A stretch of DNA of 64,000 nt from Phoebastria nigripes (taxonomy: Eukaryota > Chordata > Aves > Procellariiformes > Diomedeidae). The notes beneath the pieces were generated by a model. It did no database searches and was not told the DNA's origin. It worked only from the letters and a program-made list of their open reading frames with translations. Every line of letters starts with the position of its first letter. Positions within the stretch are counted from its first letter, which is position 1. The DNA lies in the NCBI GenBank assembly GCA_035582835.1, contig JAYKAV010003103.1, forward strand, positions 124,001 to 188,000. The letters run 5' to 3'. Shown piece after piece: positions 21,551 through 33,640 of this stretch. A program made the position numbers and the translations under genes.

Positions 21551-23507
21551 GCCGCTTGATGTCCCTTAATTTTTTTCTAAAAAAAATGTTTCAGACTTCC
21601 CTTTCAACCTAATATTTCCTAAAGAAAATGTTTCAGACTAATGNTAAACTTTGTGGCCAGGACATTTACCAGAGAGTTTGCAATCCTCTTCTAAAGAATG
21701 TAATCTGTATTTTGATTGTCCATTTTGAACATGAAACTCAATATTACCTCTAAGAAATCCATAAATAAAACAAATGAGTTACAATATATTCCTATTCCTT
21801 TTTGGAGGAAAACTTTTTGATCAGCTCTTTCAAGGTGTGTGCTTTAGCATAATTTCTTTGAGAATTTATCTGATATAAGAACAAAAAATAAAGTGTGTAG
21901 GAAGAGTGGCTGTATAATTTGTTATACCAGTCAAGTGCTCCTAGGTGTTCAGTAGCACATCTCAATTGTACAGTGGTGCCAAATGCTGAATTCTTTTGAC
22001 CTCCAGAATAATGTGCCTAGGTGTGCTATAAATATTAATAGCCCCGTTAGTTTCCTATATAATTATTTGAATCCTGAATGGATACACAGTAAAGGACTGA
22101 AAGGATTGCTGATGAAAATGGTGGGGAACAATAAAGACATAGTACAAAAAATTTTAAGTAATTCTGAAACAAGTTTCATTTATTCTGAACGGATGAACTA
22201 TAATTCCAGAGATTTTAGCAATGGAGTCTCAGACATTCACCACCCTATAATATCTGCAGAAGTACTGGGATTCATCCAGAATGCTTAGAAGGCTGATGAT
22301 GTTGTACAAGACATTTTAATAGTGGGTAAAGGGCAGATTAAAATTAATGCACTTTTATTTAAGTTAAAAGCCTCACTGACACAGCTAACAGCGAGAACTT
22401 TCTTTCCCCAGGTTCTCTGAAGATGAGGGCTGACTGATCAGCCAAGGGGCTTAGCTTCTTTTGTGCTAAAGGGAGAAAGGGNAGAATGGCGTCTCACAAC
22501 TCCCTGAGGCTGGTTTCCATGCAGAGGAGCATTGTGGTTGAATGGCCTCTTCTTCCCCTTGGCTCCTGACCTCCTTTCTCTAGTAACGTTTAAATCAGGA
22601 GTCTTGTTCCCCTGAAGGAACAGGAGGACCGTGGCAACCAAAGGTTGACCTGGGAACTGCAATCCTAGAAGGATGAAGTGTGTTATATAAGTATCATTTT
22701 TCACTATTTGCTGCATGCAGTCAGTGAGAAAGGATGAAAAACCTATTCTAGGTTTCTATGCTGCTCTGAATCCACTCATTTAATGTAATTACTCATGATT
22801 CATCCGCATCTAAGTAACACAAGGATCTTGCCCTTGCTGCTTGCTAAATACAAAATTCTAATATTTGTCCCATTCTTTTTTTTTGTATTATAACTGTCAA
22901 AACATATATGCTATATGGAATAAAGCTGTTTGATAACATTCTTATATCTTTTGAAATCTGTTTCCCTTTCAACTCCACACCTTCATCATCAGTTTAACCA
23001 TAAAAAAGATGCAGATAAAATGTGCTTTTTCCTATTTAAACTAACATACTTAATAGCTAATGTCAGCAGGCTGAATATATATCTAACTATTTTGGAAAGG
23101 CTTTCTCTGAATATCCTTTATGGCATTCATTTGAGAATGACAGGCTAAAAGAGAAAAGGCTAAAATTTGTTAGGGAACTTTATTATTTATTTGCAAAAAA
23201 AAAAAAGGCAAAAAAAGAAAAAAAGCTGTATGCATAGATGACAGGAAAAATGTGATATTTAACTAGGGAAAAATTAATTCACTTCTCTGGAGTAACACCT
23301 ATATCATTGGGACTCATACAGTAAATCACTGACAAAGAATGTAGATCGCTAATGACTGAAACAGAGCTGTCCTCCTCCTAGTACTTAAATGTACTGAAGT
23401 CATCACNATGCTTGTAATGATGATACTTTAAGGCTTATATTGGTGATACTCTACTGATTTCAGGTTATATTTATTAATTTATGCCTGATATGTTCCTGAA
23501 GAAAAAG
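21551..23507. other. unique sequence, no gene recognised
   Basis: No confident gene. A GC-elevated stretch at 22400-22690 reads open on the minus strand for 92 codons (22438-22716), but I do not recognise it. A 101-codon plus frame (21983-22288) likewise has no known motif. Two copies of AAAATGTTTCAGACT lie about 42 bp apart near 21585 and 21625. Single Ns at about 21643, 22482 and 23407. Confidence 0.45.
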
Positions 23508-23569
23508 AGAGTTGATCTGATGACCTTTAAAAGTCCCTTCCAATCCAAACTATTCTATGATTCTATGAT
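23508..23569 (+). mobile_element. CR1 LINE 3' tail, very short copy
   Basis: GAGTTGATCTGATGACCTTT, then a few bases, then CCCTTCCAATCCAAACTATT and CTATGATTCTATGA. This is the terminal 60 bp of a CR1 3' UTR with its octamer repeats in sense orientation. Extreme 5' truncation is normal for CR1. Confidence 0.85.
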
Positions 23570-25489
23570 ATTAGTCTGAGGACTGAAATGTAAGGTTTCC
23601 ATACAGCTTTTCCCTAATTTAGCTAGTTTTTTTCTACACTCTAGCTCTGGATATACAGTATGAAAATTGGTGTATTCTGTTACAATTACTTAAATGGAGT
23701 ACAGGAATCTGGGAAGTCTCTCTGGGTTGTTTTTTGCCTAACTTCTCTTTTCACAATAAAAGTGAAAAGAAAACCAGAAATCCTTTTACAGTTGAAATAT
23801 CATGACTCAGCTGTCGCTATTCCCTCCACAGTGCATCATTTCCAAACAAGCTCAGAGAAGAGGGGGCCATGCCCCCTGGCAGAGACCAGAATGAGCAGAG
23901 CAAGTGGAATAGGTACTGTTAGAGCCAACGCAAACAGAACTTGATAACCTGAGAAGTCAGTAGCTATGCTGTCAGCTACATTGCTCCTGATAAATAAAGG
24001 GGGCTTCAAATCTAACCATGCCTCTAAGCCAAGTGGCACGAACTGGCTCANATTCATACTGCTTAAGGGCTGCCCCCTCCCTCTCTTGAGAGCAGATTAA
24101 TAATTGAGCAGAGTGCTCAAAGTGGGAAAGTGTCCAACATCTGAGCTCACCTCCTGCCTTTCTGCTACAGTAGTGTAGATAACCTCAGTGAGTCTGGAGC
24201 CAGAGTCAAAATTGTAAGGAAGGACCAAAGGTCCACATCCTGGCTGGAATCTGAGCCAAGGATCTGAAAAAAAGACAGAACTAATTGGAGCAAGATGCAA
24301 TCCAGACCACTCAGGGCATGTATACTCCCCAGAAAGGGATGCACCTTATCAGTATTGGTCAGACAGAAGCTTTTGGGAGTTAATCAGTGTATGTCTTGTT
24401 ACTGTACAACTCACTGGCTGGAATACAGGACCTTCCTTGCACAATCCGTTTCTACAGTGTTTTGTAGGCTAACATACATTCAGGTGTCCAAAAATGTGAA
24501 ATACTCTGCTTTGTGTAAAATCCCCATAAGTTCATTTACACTGGAAGATTCCCACACCTAGAAAGGAGGAGGGAAATGAAAAGGAAGTGATCTTAAGCCT
24601 CAGTGTGTCTCTAGTTTCTTGTTACTTTAAATGGAAACTGGGCACCAAAGTTGGGACAGAAAAGCTAAATGTTTCTGAGGGTCTGGTGTTGGCTTTTTTA
24701 AATAGATGAATAAGGATCTGAACTGAATATCTCCAAAACGTTCCCAGTTTTCTGGACCTGATATATAATATCTTATAATAGGTCTAATTTCATTACTGAG
24801 GAGTCCATTAAAACTTTCAGTATTGCAATTCCTTTCTAGAGCTTTGGGCTGTTAATTCCAGTTATCAAAGAGAGTGGTACCAAAAGTACTAGAGGTCAGA
24901 AGTGGTTTAAGGAGACATGAAAAATATGCTTAAGAACAAAGGAGAAAATATGATCTACCACCTTTCTAAAATTATAATTGAAATAGAAATTATTCCAAAA
25001 AGCACAAAAAACCTCCCCATATTTTTCCTCATTGCTGAAACATATTTTAGTCCTGATATATCAGGGATAATAATTTTTGTCTCATCTAATTCTTCCAACA
25101 AATGAAACAACTCTGAACAACCTCCCCCCGAGTTGGATTCTTCGATTCAATCTGTTTAAGCATGAGGTTATTTACCTCTCTAATGCACTTTGTGGTGAGG
25201 TTGTGCCAGCTGGTTCCTTGTTTGGAGTGTCAGTTTGACTTAGTAGTTCATCTTCATCTCTCTGAACAAGAGGGTTTTGTTTCATATCCTATTAGCTGAT
25301 AGCCATGATGATACTGCAGACTACTAGTAATAAGGGTTTGGTGGTTGGACGTCATGAAGGTACTATCTTTAGAGTGAGACGTTACACCACATTTTCATTT
25401 TCAAGTTTCTCTTTTTTTTTTTCAGACACATGTTAAAAATCCCATAGCACTTTGGGATTTGGTCAGCTTTCCTTATCTAAATTAATACC

Positions 25490-25720
25490 ATCACAGACTT
25501 AATTAACACCAATATAAATATTCACAGCTGTTTGTATGATAAATCTGAATGCAAAATGCTGTGTTTGCATAAGCTGTTACATTACAGGCATACAATTTAT
25601 TGCTTTCTTAAGGGGGATGCAAGTTATATAAAAATAACCAAATGTAAAATGAAATTAATCAACTGATACATATTTTTACTTGCATTATTATTAGTATAAC
25701 AGTCCTATCGTCTGTATTAG
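25490..25720. promoter_or_regulatory. candidate conserved non-coding element (speculative)
   Basis: Dense in homeodomain and octamer-like words: TTAATTAACACC at about 25499, ATGCAAAATG at about 25549, GTTTGCATAAG at about 25563 and ATTAATCAACTG at about 25653. Such texture is common in enhancers of developmental genes located in gene deserts. Inference only. Confidence 0.18.
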
Positions 25721-25995
25721 TGAGAAGCTTTTGCAAATACAGAAAAAAAATGATGCATCTTTTTTATTTATCGTACATACATGAAGGAATATTGTTGCTG
25801 TTATTATTTAAAATATGGCTTGCAGATTACACGTAGGAGAAAATTCTCTTTCTTCTAGTAAAAAATGCTTAAGTTGTTTGGAGAATACCCTTTTTGGGGA
25901 AAAGTCTTCTAGATATTTCCTGTATTTACTTGAGGTTTTCTTCTTTGAAAAAAAGAATTGATCTCTTTAAGTGAAAAACAACAACTAGAAAAACC

Positions 25996-26016
25996 AAACA
26001 ACAACAACAACAACAA
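25996..26016. repeat. (CAA)n microsatellite
   Basis: Seven CAA/AAC units followed by an A-rich end. Confidence 0.85.
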
Positions 26017-28019
26017 AAACAAGAATAATCACTCTCTGGTCTATCCCTAGGACTTTAAACAAAAAATGTCAGTGTTAGATTAAACTTTCCCATTATCTCA
26101 AGCTTAAAAGGTGCAAAATTTCTGGTCACATCAATACAAATTGTTTTCTGATTTTGTCATATTAAGTCACCACAAAGCCTTCCAAAACTATGTGAAGTTA
26201 AATATAAACTGAGGTATTATTCAATGATTTCTTGGGAGAAAATATTTCAAATGCATTGGCTGGGGGGATTGTTTGGATTTTGGGAACCATTCTAAACCTG
26301 ACCTAGAACTTTTCAATATGTTCCTTAATTAACAAAAGAATTTTTCCTGACTTAGTGTTAGTGATAGCGATTAATATAAACACTGAGTCATGTAAATATA
26401 AATAGTGGTCCTTTAACTCTGTGAAAAATAAAGGTAAACATTAATTATGTTCATGTGAAGTAATGTAGCTTTGAGACAAAATAGTACTCTTGCTATTTTA
26501 AGGATATTTTGTTGCTGGTAGAAAAAACTACTGAATCTAATAACTTCAAGTCTTTGACAATCAGAAAATGAGGAAAAGTAATACTTTGGGACAAAAAGAA
26601 TACAAGGTCTTTAGGCAATAAGGAAGGAACAGCAAACAATTCTTGTAATTTAAAAGTAATAGGGAAAAAGGTGTTTTCAATCTGTAATGGCATTTGCTAG
26701 AAAGCGTAGCAGCTGAAAAGCAGAATTAGAAGTATTAAACAAAACAAGCTATAACAAAAGAGCAACATTGAGATGGAAAACCCAAACTCTCAGAAGTCAA
26801 AACTGCCTGCTAAATCATAATTTTATCCCTTTTGAGCACAATAATACAGCCATTATAATAATTCTATTAGATTATTTTTGTTGCAGACGCTTCATACAGT
26901 GAATGGGTGGTAGTTTTAAAACAGGCAGCAGTTCAGTACTTTTTCTCTTCATTGTTAAATGTCTTAGTCATATATTTACAGTACAATATTCAAACTTCCT
27001 TTTAAGGATAGACTTGGTATATTTAGTTATTATCTTCATGGATTTTCCTATAATGTTTATGCCTCTAGAATCTGAATGATTCAAGAATTAATTCATCTTC
27101 AAACACTCCAGTGAGGGAGAGATTGTCTTAGATGAGGAACTTAGATGGAGACTGAAAAGATTCACTGATATTTGAGGGTCCAACTTGATTCATGTAAGTT
27201 TTGATTTTTAAGGAAAATCAGCTTCTTACAGGATTTTTATGTTCACAGCACAGATCCATTGGCTTTAATTGCAGCTGTGAGTACTTACTATTAGTGAAAA
27301 TGAGACTCCAGGGTGTCAGTGTGTGCACCAATAAAAATAAACCCCAAACTCAAACGTAAAATTTGCTTTAAGGGCATAGCAAGTTGGTGACAGGATAAGT
27401 AAAGAATCCAGTTCTTTGCCGCACTAATCAAATATCTTAACCACAGAACCATTTTTTTTTTTCTCTCCCTGAACATTTTTGCTTATACAACCTAACATAC
27501 CTTCAGGTAATTTGGTGGAAGTTTTGGGGATTCTTTCACTACTTCATTACATTGACTGTAACACAAGTGTATTCTGTACAGTAAATAGAATAAAGTTCCT
27601 GCCAAAAGCATGATTAAACTCCCCATATTGATGGGAATCTCAAATCGTGCTCTTATATTCTTTTCTTAATTTGTATCTGCTATCTGATTGCTTGATTTTT
27701 TACCATTAATAATCTTTGAACATGAATTTTTGATGTGTAACACCCTTCTTTATTAAAAGGTTAATCAAAATCGGTGCTATAAGTTGTGTACTTTGTTGCT
27801 ACAACCAAAATCTTTCATCCTCTGCCACTTGAGCTGATTGAACAGCTAAGAACATAAAGCGTGCTCCCTAAACCAACACTCACAAGGGGAGGCACCAGCA
27901 GTAGATTTCACAGGTATTTTCTGTAATTTGCATTCCCCTCAAACATTAGAGGGAATTATGGCAGAATCTATTCCCCCATTTTCTTCAGGTATGCCTGTCT
28001 AAACTGGCTGTTTCTCAAT

Positions 28020-28720
28020 ACTGTATCTTTATCATCTGAATTTTCATTCCAGCCTCATCCTTCTAATGTGGACAGTCCAACCATCCCCTCCCTATACATG
28101 TTTATTCCGATGTCTCTTGACTGTAACTACTACTGCCATTTTTCAGTAGTCCCCATTTATTCTGATGTTGCCCCAGAAGTCCCTATTTGACTTTCTTTAT
28201 TCAAGTAGTTCTTATTCTTGATACCTTGTTCTTCATATAATCTGTCTCTCCTACCTTCCTCCATTTGCTGTCTTTGCTGACTTCCAATCCCATCCTTACT
28301 CCTTGGGCTTCTCATTCACCCAGTCACCAAAATGAATCTTCTTAATTATGTCTTCACCATCTCCCTTCTGTAGTTTCCTGTTTAAGCCTTTTAAACACAG
28401 TTCCTCCTAAGGGTTGTTGGTTTTCTTTTTTGCCTTTTTTTTTTTTNNNNNNNNNNNNNTTTATCAGCCTGTCTTTACCCCTTTCTTCTTTTTCAGTTAG
28501 TCCAGCTTTCCTTCCCAGGACCTGGTCTCTATTTCTATCCCTACTTCAGGCAGTGTGGTCCCTATGGTTCTTTGCCTCTTTGTCTTGTGGTCTGCAAGTG
28601 TTGTTCTAATGTCCTGCCCCTGAGACAGAAAGCTTCCTCTTCTGTGCTGATTGGGTCTTTCCCCAAGATAAGATGCTGGCCTGAGTGGCACAGGAATGAC
28701 AGAGTTGAAGTACTTACTTA
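28020..28720. other. pyrimidine-rich block with assembly gap
   Basis: The plus strand is strongly C+T-rich for about 700 bp, with many CCTTCC, TCTCCC and CTTCTT words, and a T run leads into a 13-N gap. It could be an old antisense repeat or a polypurine/polypyrimidine tract that was hard to sequence. No coding evidence: a 64-codon antisense frame at 28497-28691 is the only one. Confidence 0.4.
28447..28459. other. assembly gap, 13 N
   Basis: Thirteen consecutive Ns immediately after a poly-T run, consistent with unresolved homopolymer length. Confidence 0.95.
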
Positions 28721-31700
28721 CGTTCTTTTCCAGAGAATATAGAGATAACTGTTCCTAATTCATAAAGGGTACATCTTTTGAAACAATTAATGAAAGGATG
28801 GGAATGCTATTAATTTCACTTGTTATTAATTGTAGTGCAGATTTTGGAATAAAAAGATAAGCCCCAAGAAAGGTTTGAAAGATCTCTAGCAGTTTTAATC
28901 AATGCTTTAATTAATAATGAGCTAAGGCTATCTCGTTGATCACAAAAAAAAATGCACAGATCAAAAACAACCTGGAAATGCAGGTTTCATAGTGACATAG
29001 AATCCCATAGAGCTAACAGAAGCTGTTAATTATATCACTTTCAGTAGCTGAACTCTAGTAGCTCTTACTTCTTGAGTAAACAAACTTCAATCAACTATAA
29101 GGCTTTCAGGCCTCATTAAGGATCTTAAAAAAAAAAAAAAAAAGTAAGAGTTGACTGTTTTGAAAGGCACATTGATTTGGTAAATCTTTTAGCTATAAGA
29201 CACATAAATCTTTAAACTGTAAGGCATCAATGTAATTAATTGGTGTTTTAAAGATACATACATTTAAATGCCTATGAAGCAAAGTAAAATGTTAATTTTC
29301 AGAGAAAAAGCATATCTACTGAAACCTGCCACAAACTGGTACCTGAGTAAAAGTTTTCATTTTTACTAATATTGCAGGTTTTTATTGCAGGTAATGTTCT
29401 ACCAATACTGATAAATCAATAATTTTAATCTGTAATTGTAATCCATGATTTTAAAAGAGAGCTTTGAAGTGGGCTTGGGTTAAATGTTGAGGTGGTTTGA
29501 GAAAGGTATGTCTTATGTTTGGTTTTAAACACGGAATATGTTGAAAATTCAGAAGCTGAGTCTGGAAATTGCTTTAAATCCAACAGTAAAAATGAAAAAA
29601 AAATAGGCAAAACCAGGCAAGCTATAAGCAGTTTTGCCTATAATTTTTGGAACTGCAGTAATTTTGTATATGGCGTATGCTTAGAGAGTCTACCTTATTT
29701 CAAAAAATATTTTTGCACTGATAAATTGTTACTAATCCATCCGATGTGGTTATAATTCATAGCAAGGCTTTCTATTGCCTGGGGCCTATTAATAAGGCAA
29801 ACAAGGTTTTTGAACAGGTTGTCTACCAAAGTAGGCAAGAGTACCCACCCTGCGGGAAAGGCAAGATGCCTATATCACTCACAAAGCTAATGAAAAGACA
29901 TTNTACTGAGCAGTACCTGAATAAGAAAATTTAACAAAGTGAAAATGAGCAGTGGATATTAAAGTCATGTAACTAACTCAGTACAAGCCTTGGCAATGTC
30001 TTAGTCTTGGGACCATTAGGAAAGGAAATTATTTCTTCCCTTAAAAATCTGTAAATGGGGGTAATATGGAACATTAATATTTTCATTTGTTCTTAATCTG
30101 CAAGGTATTTCGTACTGATGATAAACAGTATTTCCTTTGAGAAGTTGCACTGGATAGTCCTCTAGTAAAAATTTTATTTTTATTTTGATGCCCAGATAAG
30201 TATGTGCATTCTCTCAAATGCAGAGCTTATGTCTCTTATTCATAAATAAATTACACCTTATGTTTGAATATCAGGTATATTTTTTTAGGCATCTGGTACT
30301 AGAATTGCAAAGGTCATTAAACACATCCATATAATTAATAGTTGTATATCCNTATGATATTTTTCAAGCAGCAAGTGTAGAAATTAGTACATATATATTA
30401 GTTTATTTGAAATACATATTGTTGTTTATGATAAGCATATAATAAAAAAACATCAAAATGGCATTTAGAACTCTCTAAAGAAAGTTACAAGATTAATTCA
30501 ATCTGCTTGTATGTGCAGACCATGTCTTTAACTGATGATTTTATGTCATTATATCTGCGTAGCCCCCTCCCTCTGTCAGTGCACAGTGAGCTGGAATAAA
30601 ACCAAATTGGAACGGGAGTAAATTTCAGACATTCATAGCTGTGAACCTGTGTGAATAGAAAACGTTTCTTCATACGACTCTAGAGAAATTGCTAAATGCT
30701 CTCAAAGTGAAAACCAAAGTCGTAATTGGACCTGAGGGCAATATCTATAGTAACAGACAAAATGCAGCAGGGGATAGGCACAGCCAACGGTATGCAATTA
30801 CCTATTTTGTTTCACATTTTGTATGCTCCCTAGAATGGCTACAGTTAGTGCAAATCAGCTTTCCCCTGCCTATTCCTATCCACAATCTGAGGGATAGCAT
30901 GGCTCAGGGACTATTTCAGGGGACTTTAGGGTTAAAGTACTCTTTTTGGAAGGAATAGAGAGTTTTAGCCATGTGAATACAGAAGTTGTGCCACACCACT
31001 TACCTTCAGGGCCAATGAACAAGGCCTTGTCATTTATTTACTGGCATTTATGTGAGTCAATGAGTCTTGACGTGAATCCACTCATTCTTTTCCTTCTAGT
31101 GAGTACATGAAAAACACCAGAAGAACTTTCAATTTCTAAATCTAGGGTTTAAGAAAACACAAAATAATAAACAACACTTGGTAAACTTTGTAGACAGAGA
31201 AAATTCAGACCTGTTAGATGTGGTAAATGAAACAAGTTAAAAAGAAAGTGTCCATCATATCCAAAGTACCTTTGAGGATTATTTACTTCAAGTTACTATT
31301 AGCCTATTTTAGAGATTCAAAGGCATTCTGAAGAGTTTGCAGCAAGCCAGGAAGCCATTCAGAATTGCTAGACTATTTCCACTACATTTGAGGCTTGGCT
31401 GTGCATCTGCTCTCTGGTCTTCTCAGAAACTTTCCAGGTTAAACTTCTCCAGATGTCTTTTTTGCTGTGTTACTCAATTTTTTATTCCTCTAACTCCTTC
31501 AGCACTTTCTCACACACTGAGCACAGCAAGTTACTTTCAGAAAAATATCCCTCTCCTCAACTCTTCAGAGAGTCCCATCTACCCAAATGTGCAGTGGCCA
31601 TGGAAAGGCAAGCAGTCAGGTTTCTTTCCTGAAACAAGTTCTGAAGAAAGCATAAAGTACTAGTAGGTACAGTAGATGGTAAACAAACAGAAAATAGATG

Positions 31701-32518
31701 GTACTACTACAATGCTATTAAAAAACATGATTTCTTTCCCCCAAAACCTCAGTACAGCATTAGAACATTTAGAAAAACTATTNTCAAAGGCTAATCTTAC
31801 AATTCTTATTTCTTGCCATGGAGATCATTGAACAGATTTAAAGCATATCCAGATTACTAGGACTGCATGGACTGTGAGGACCAACACTCCCAAATCTACA
31901 ATCTTTTCCACAACAAAGCAGCACAAAAATAAGACTACAAGAGATCTCTTTTTTTCACTGTCTGGTCCTTTCTAACAGGCAACCCTGAAATGCTGTCATA
32001 AACTGATAATGTTCCATATGGAAGTCATTTTGCTTTTTTGGTATACCTACTTATCTTGAAGGTGTATGCCAGATGTGGATTCAACTGATGATTTGAAATC
32101 AGCAGGACTGAAGAGNGGAAGTGTAGGAATTTCTTTTAATCAAACATGCAAAAAGGCACCTGGAGCTTGTTCAAAGCAGAAGAAACAAAAAAAAAAGTAG
32201 GTATCTCTGAACCAAGAGATGAACCACCATCCACCAAGTGGATGAACAACTTCCTCAAGAAAGGGAAATCAGATTTATAAAGGAGTAGGCATCTTCTAAC
32301 TATATTTGCTGACTAAATCATCAAAGGGATAATCTGTTTAGGGGAAGCCTGGAATCTGAGACAGCAAAGAAGGGTTAAAGAAGTGCTATATAATGAAAAC
32401 ATTAGCACATACTTGGAGTTATCCTCAACAATGTTGCTTTTTCTCTGAGTTTCAAGAAATAACATGAAATTCCAAGGACTTCACAACCTTTCACTTTGTA
32501 CTCCTGGTGTGAATAGTG
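28721..32518. other. AT-rich unique sequence, no gene recognised
   Basis: No confident gene. 28800-28950 is rich in ATTAATTAATAATG-type words. A poly-A run lies at about 29127-29143. Frames of 89 codons (30689-30958) and 108 codons (31337-31663) have no recognisable domain and are near the chance limit. Single Ns at about 29903, 30352, 31783 and 32116. Confidence 0.5.
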
Positions 32519-32928
32519 ACAGAATCACAGGCTGGATGAGGTTGGCAGGGACCTCTGGCGATTGTCTAATCCATCTGCCTTTCTCAGGGCAGGGTCACCT
32601 TGCTCAGGGGCACGTCCAGTTGAGTTTTGAGTATCTCCAGGGATATAGACTCCAAGTCTTCCTGTGACCACATCACTGAAAAAAAGTTTTCCCTTATGAT
32701 TAAATGGAATTTCTTGTATTTCAGTTTGTGTCTCTTGCCTCTTGTCCTGTCTCTGGGTACCACTGAGAAGAGTCTGTCTCCATCTTCTTTACTTTCCCCC
32801 ATCAGGTATTTATGCACATGGGTAAGATCCCCTTGAGCCTTCTTTTCTCCAAGCTGGAGAGTCCCAACTCTCTCTGCCTCTCCCTGAATGTCAGATGTTC
32901 CACATTCCCTTAGTCATTTTAGCATCCC
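32519..32928 (-). mobile_element. CR1 LINE 3' fragment, old subfamily
   Basis: Read on the minus strand it ends in a GATTCT-type CR1 terminus, seen as AGAATCACAGGCTGGATGAG on the plus strand, which is a known 3' UTR form. Its ORF2 C-terminus, read from 32817 down, has DRTRGKRHKLKYKKFHLIIR (CR1: [22 protein letters not shown]) and FSVMWSQEDLESISLEILKT. Upstream are worn SLEKR-like residues. Frame breaks and substitutions show an old inactive copy. Confidence 0.82.
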
Positions 32929-33574
32929 TAAGACCTTACGGTACATAAATTTCCTGACAAACTAAATATCCTTGCCTTGCTTACAGCAACAAAATGAATC
33001 AGGCTTAAAAAATTGACATTCCTCTAAAATTAGTTCTTTTCAAGTCTGAAATATCACAATTACTTTAGTTGGAGATAGGTTGTTGCTGTTCCAGGAACCC
33101 TCCCTCCTTTTCTCCCACCCTGCAAATATTGTTCTGCAACTGCAAAATCTACAGGAAAGTTATCCAAATTTCTTTCTTCCACTGCTGAGACTAATACCCC
33201 AAGACAAAGTACTGAAGACTTCTGACTGATGAAAACATAAAAGGTTTAAATATGTTTTTCTTACATGTATTAGCTTTCATAGAGTAATTTACCATTAGAA
33301 ATGTAATTAGGAAGCACTGACAATTCCGTGAACTTTTGGTCTATATTATGGTCTCAGAAGACAAAACTGTACAAAACCATCAGGGAATTCACTCTAATGT
33401 TGCTGCTTGGAGACATGTTTCCACATATGATTATTTGATTTTTGGTATATATACCCCTGGATATTTCAGTGCAGAAGAGGCAAAATGCACATATTTATGT
33501 TATACCACTTTCTTGTGGGCAGGATCAGTTGACTCCATTGTTTTCCAGAGAAATGGGAGCCAAACTAGGGGCTT

Positions 33575-33640
33575 TCTTTAAGGGGGAAAGTGTGACCTGA
33601 ACAAAAGGTTCCTTCCAACCAAAATTTTTCTAAGATTTGA
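33575..33640 (+). mobile_element. possible decayed CR1 3' tail
   Basis: GTGACCTGAACAAAAGGTTC, then CTTCCAACCAAAATTTTTCT and AAGATTT, resemble the CR1 terminus GATGACCT...TCCCTTCCAACCCAAATTATTCTAAGATT. Short and diverged. Confidence 0.35.

Larger units (their letters stand above)
23570..28019. other. unique sequence, no gene recognised
   Basis: 23850-24330 is richer in G+C than its surroundings and contains a 7-bp-stem hairpin, AGGGGGC-CAT-GCCCCCT, at 23862-23878, but no named repeat or exon was identified. 24.3-28.0 kb is AT-rich and contains a (CAA)n microsatellite. Single N at about 24051. Confidence 0.5.

Noticed and set aside
21983..22288. 101-codon plus frame
   Set aside because: Composition is plausible, but there is no recognisable family, no splice context and it is within the chance range.
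28998..29015. CATAGAATCCCATAGAG resembling a CR1 tail
   Set aside because: No adjacent CR1 3' UTR sequence, so the octamer-like match is probably chance.
31337..31663. 108-codon plus frame
   Set aside because: No domain or known motif, and the length is within chance for a 64-kb AT-rich window.
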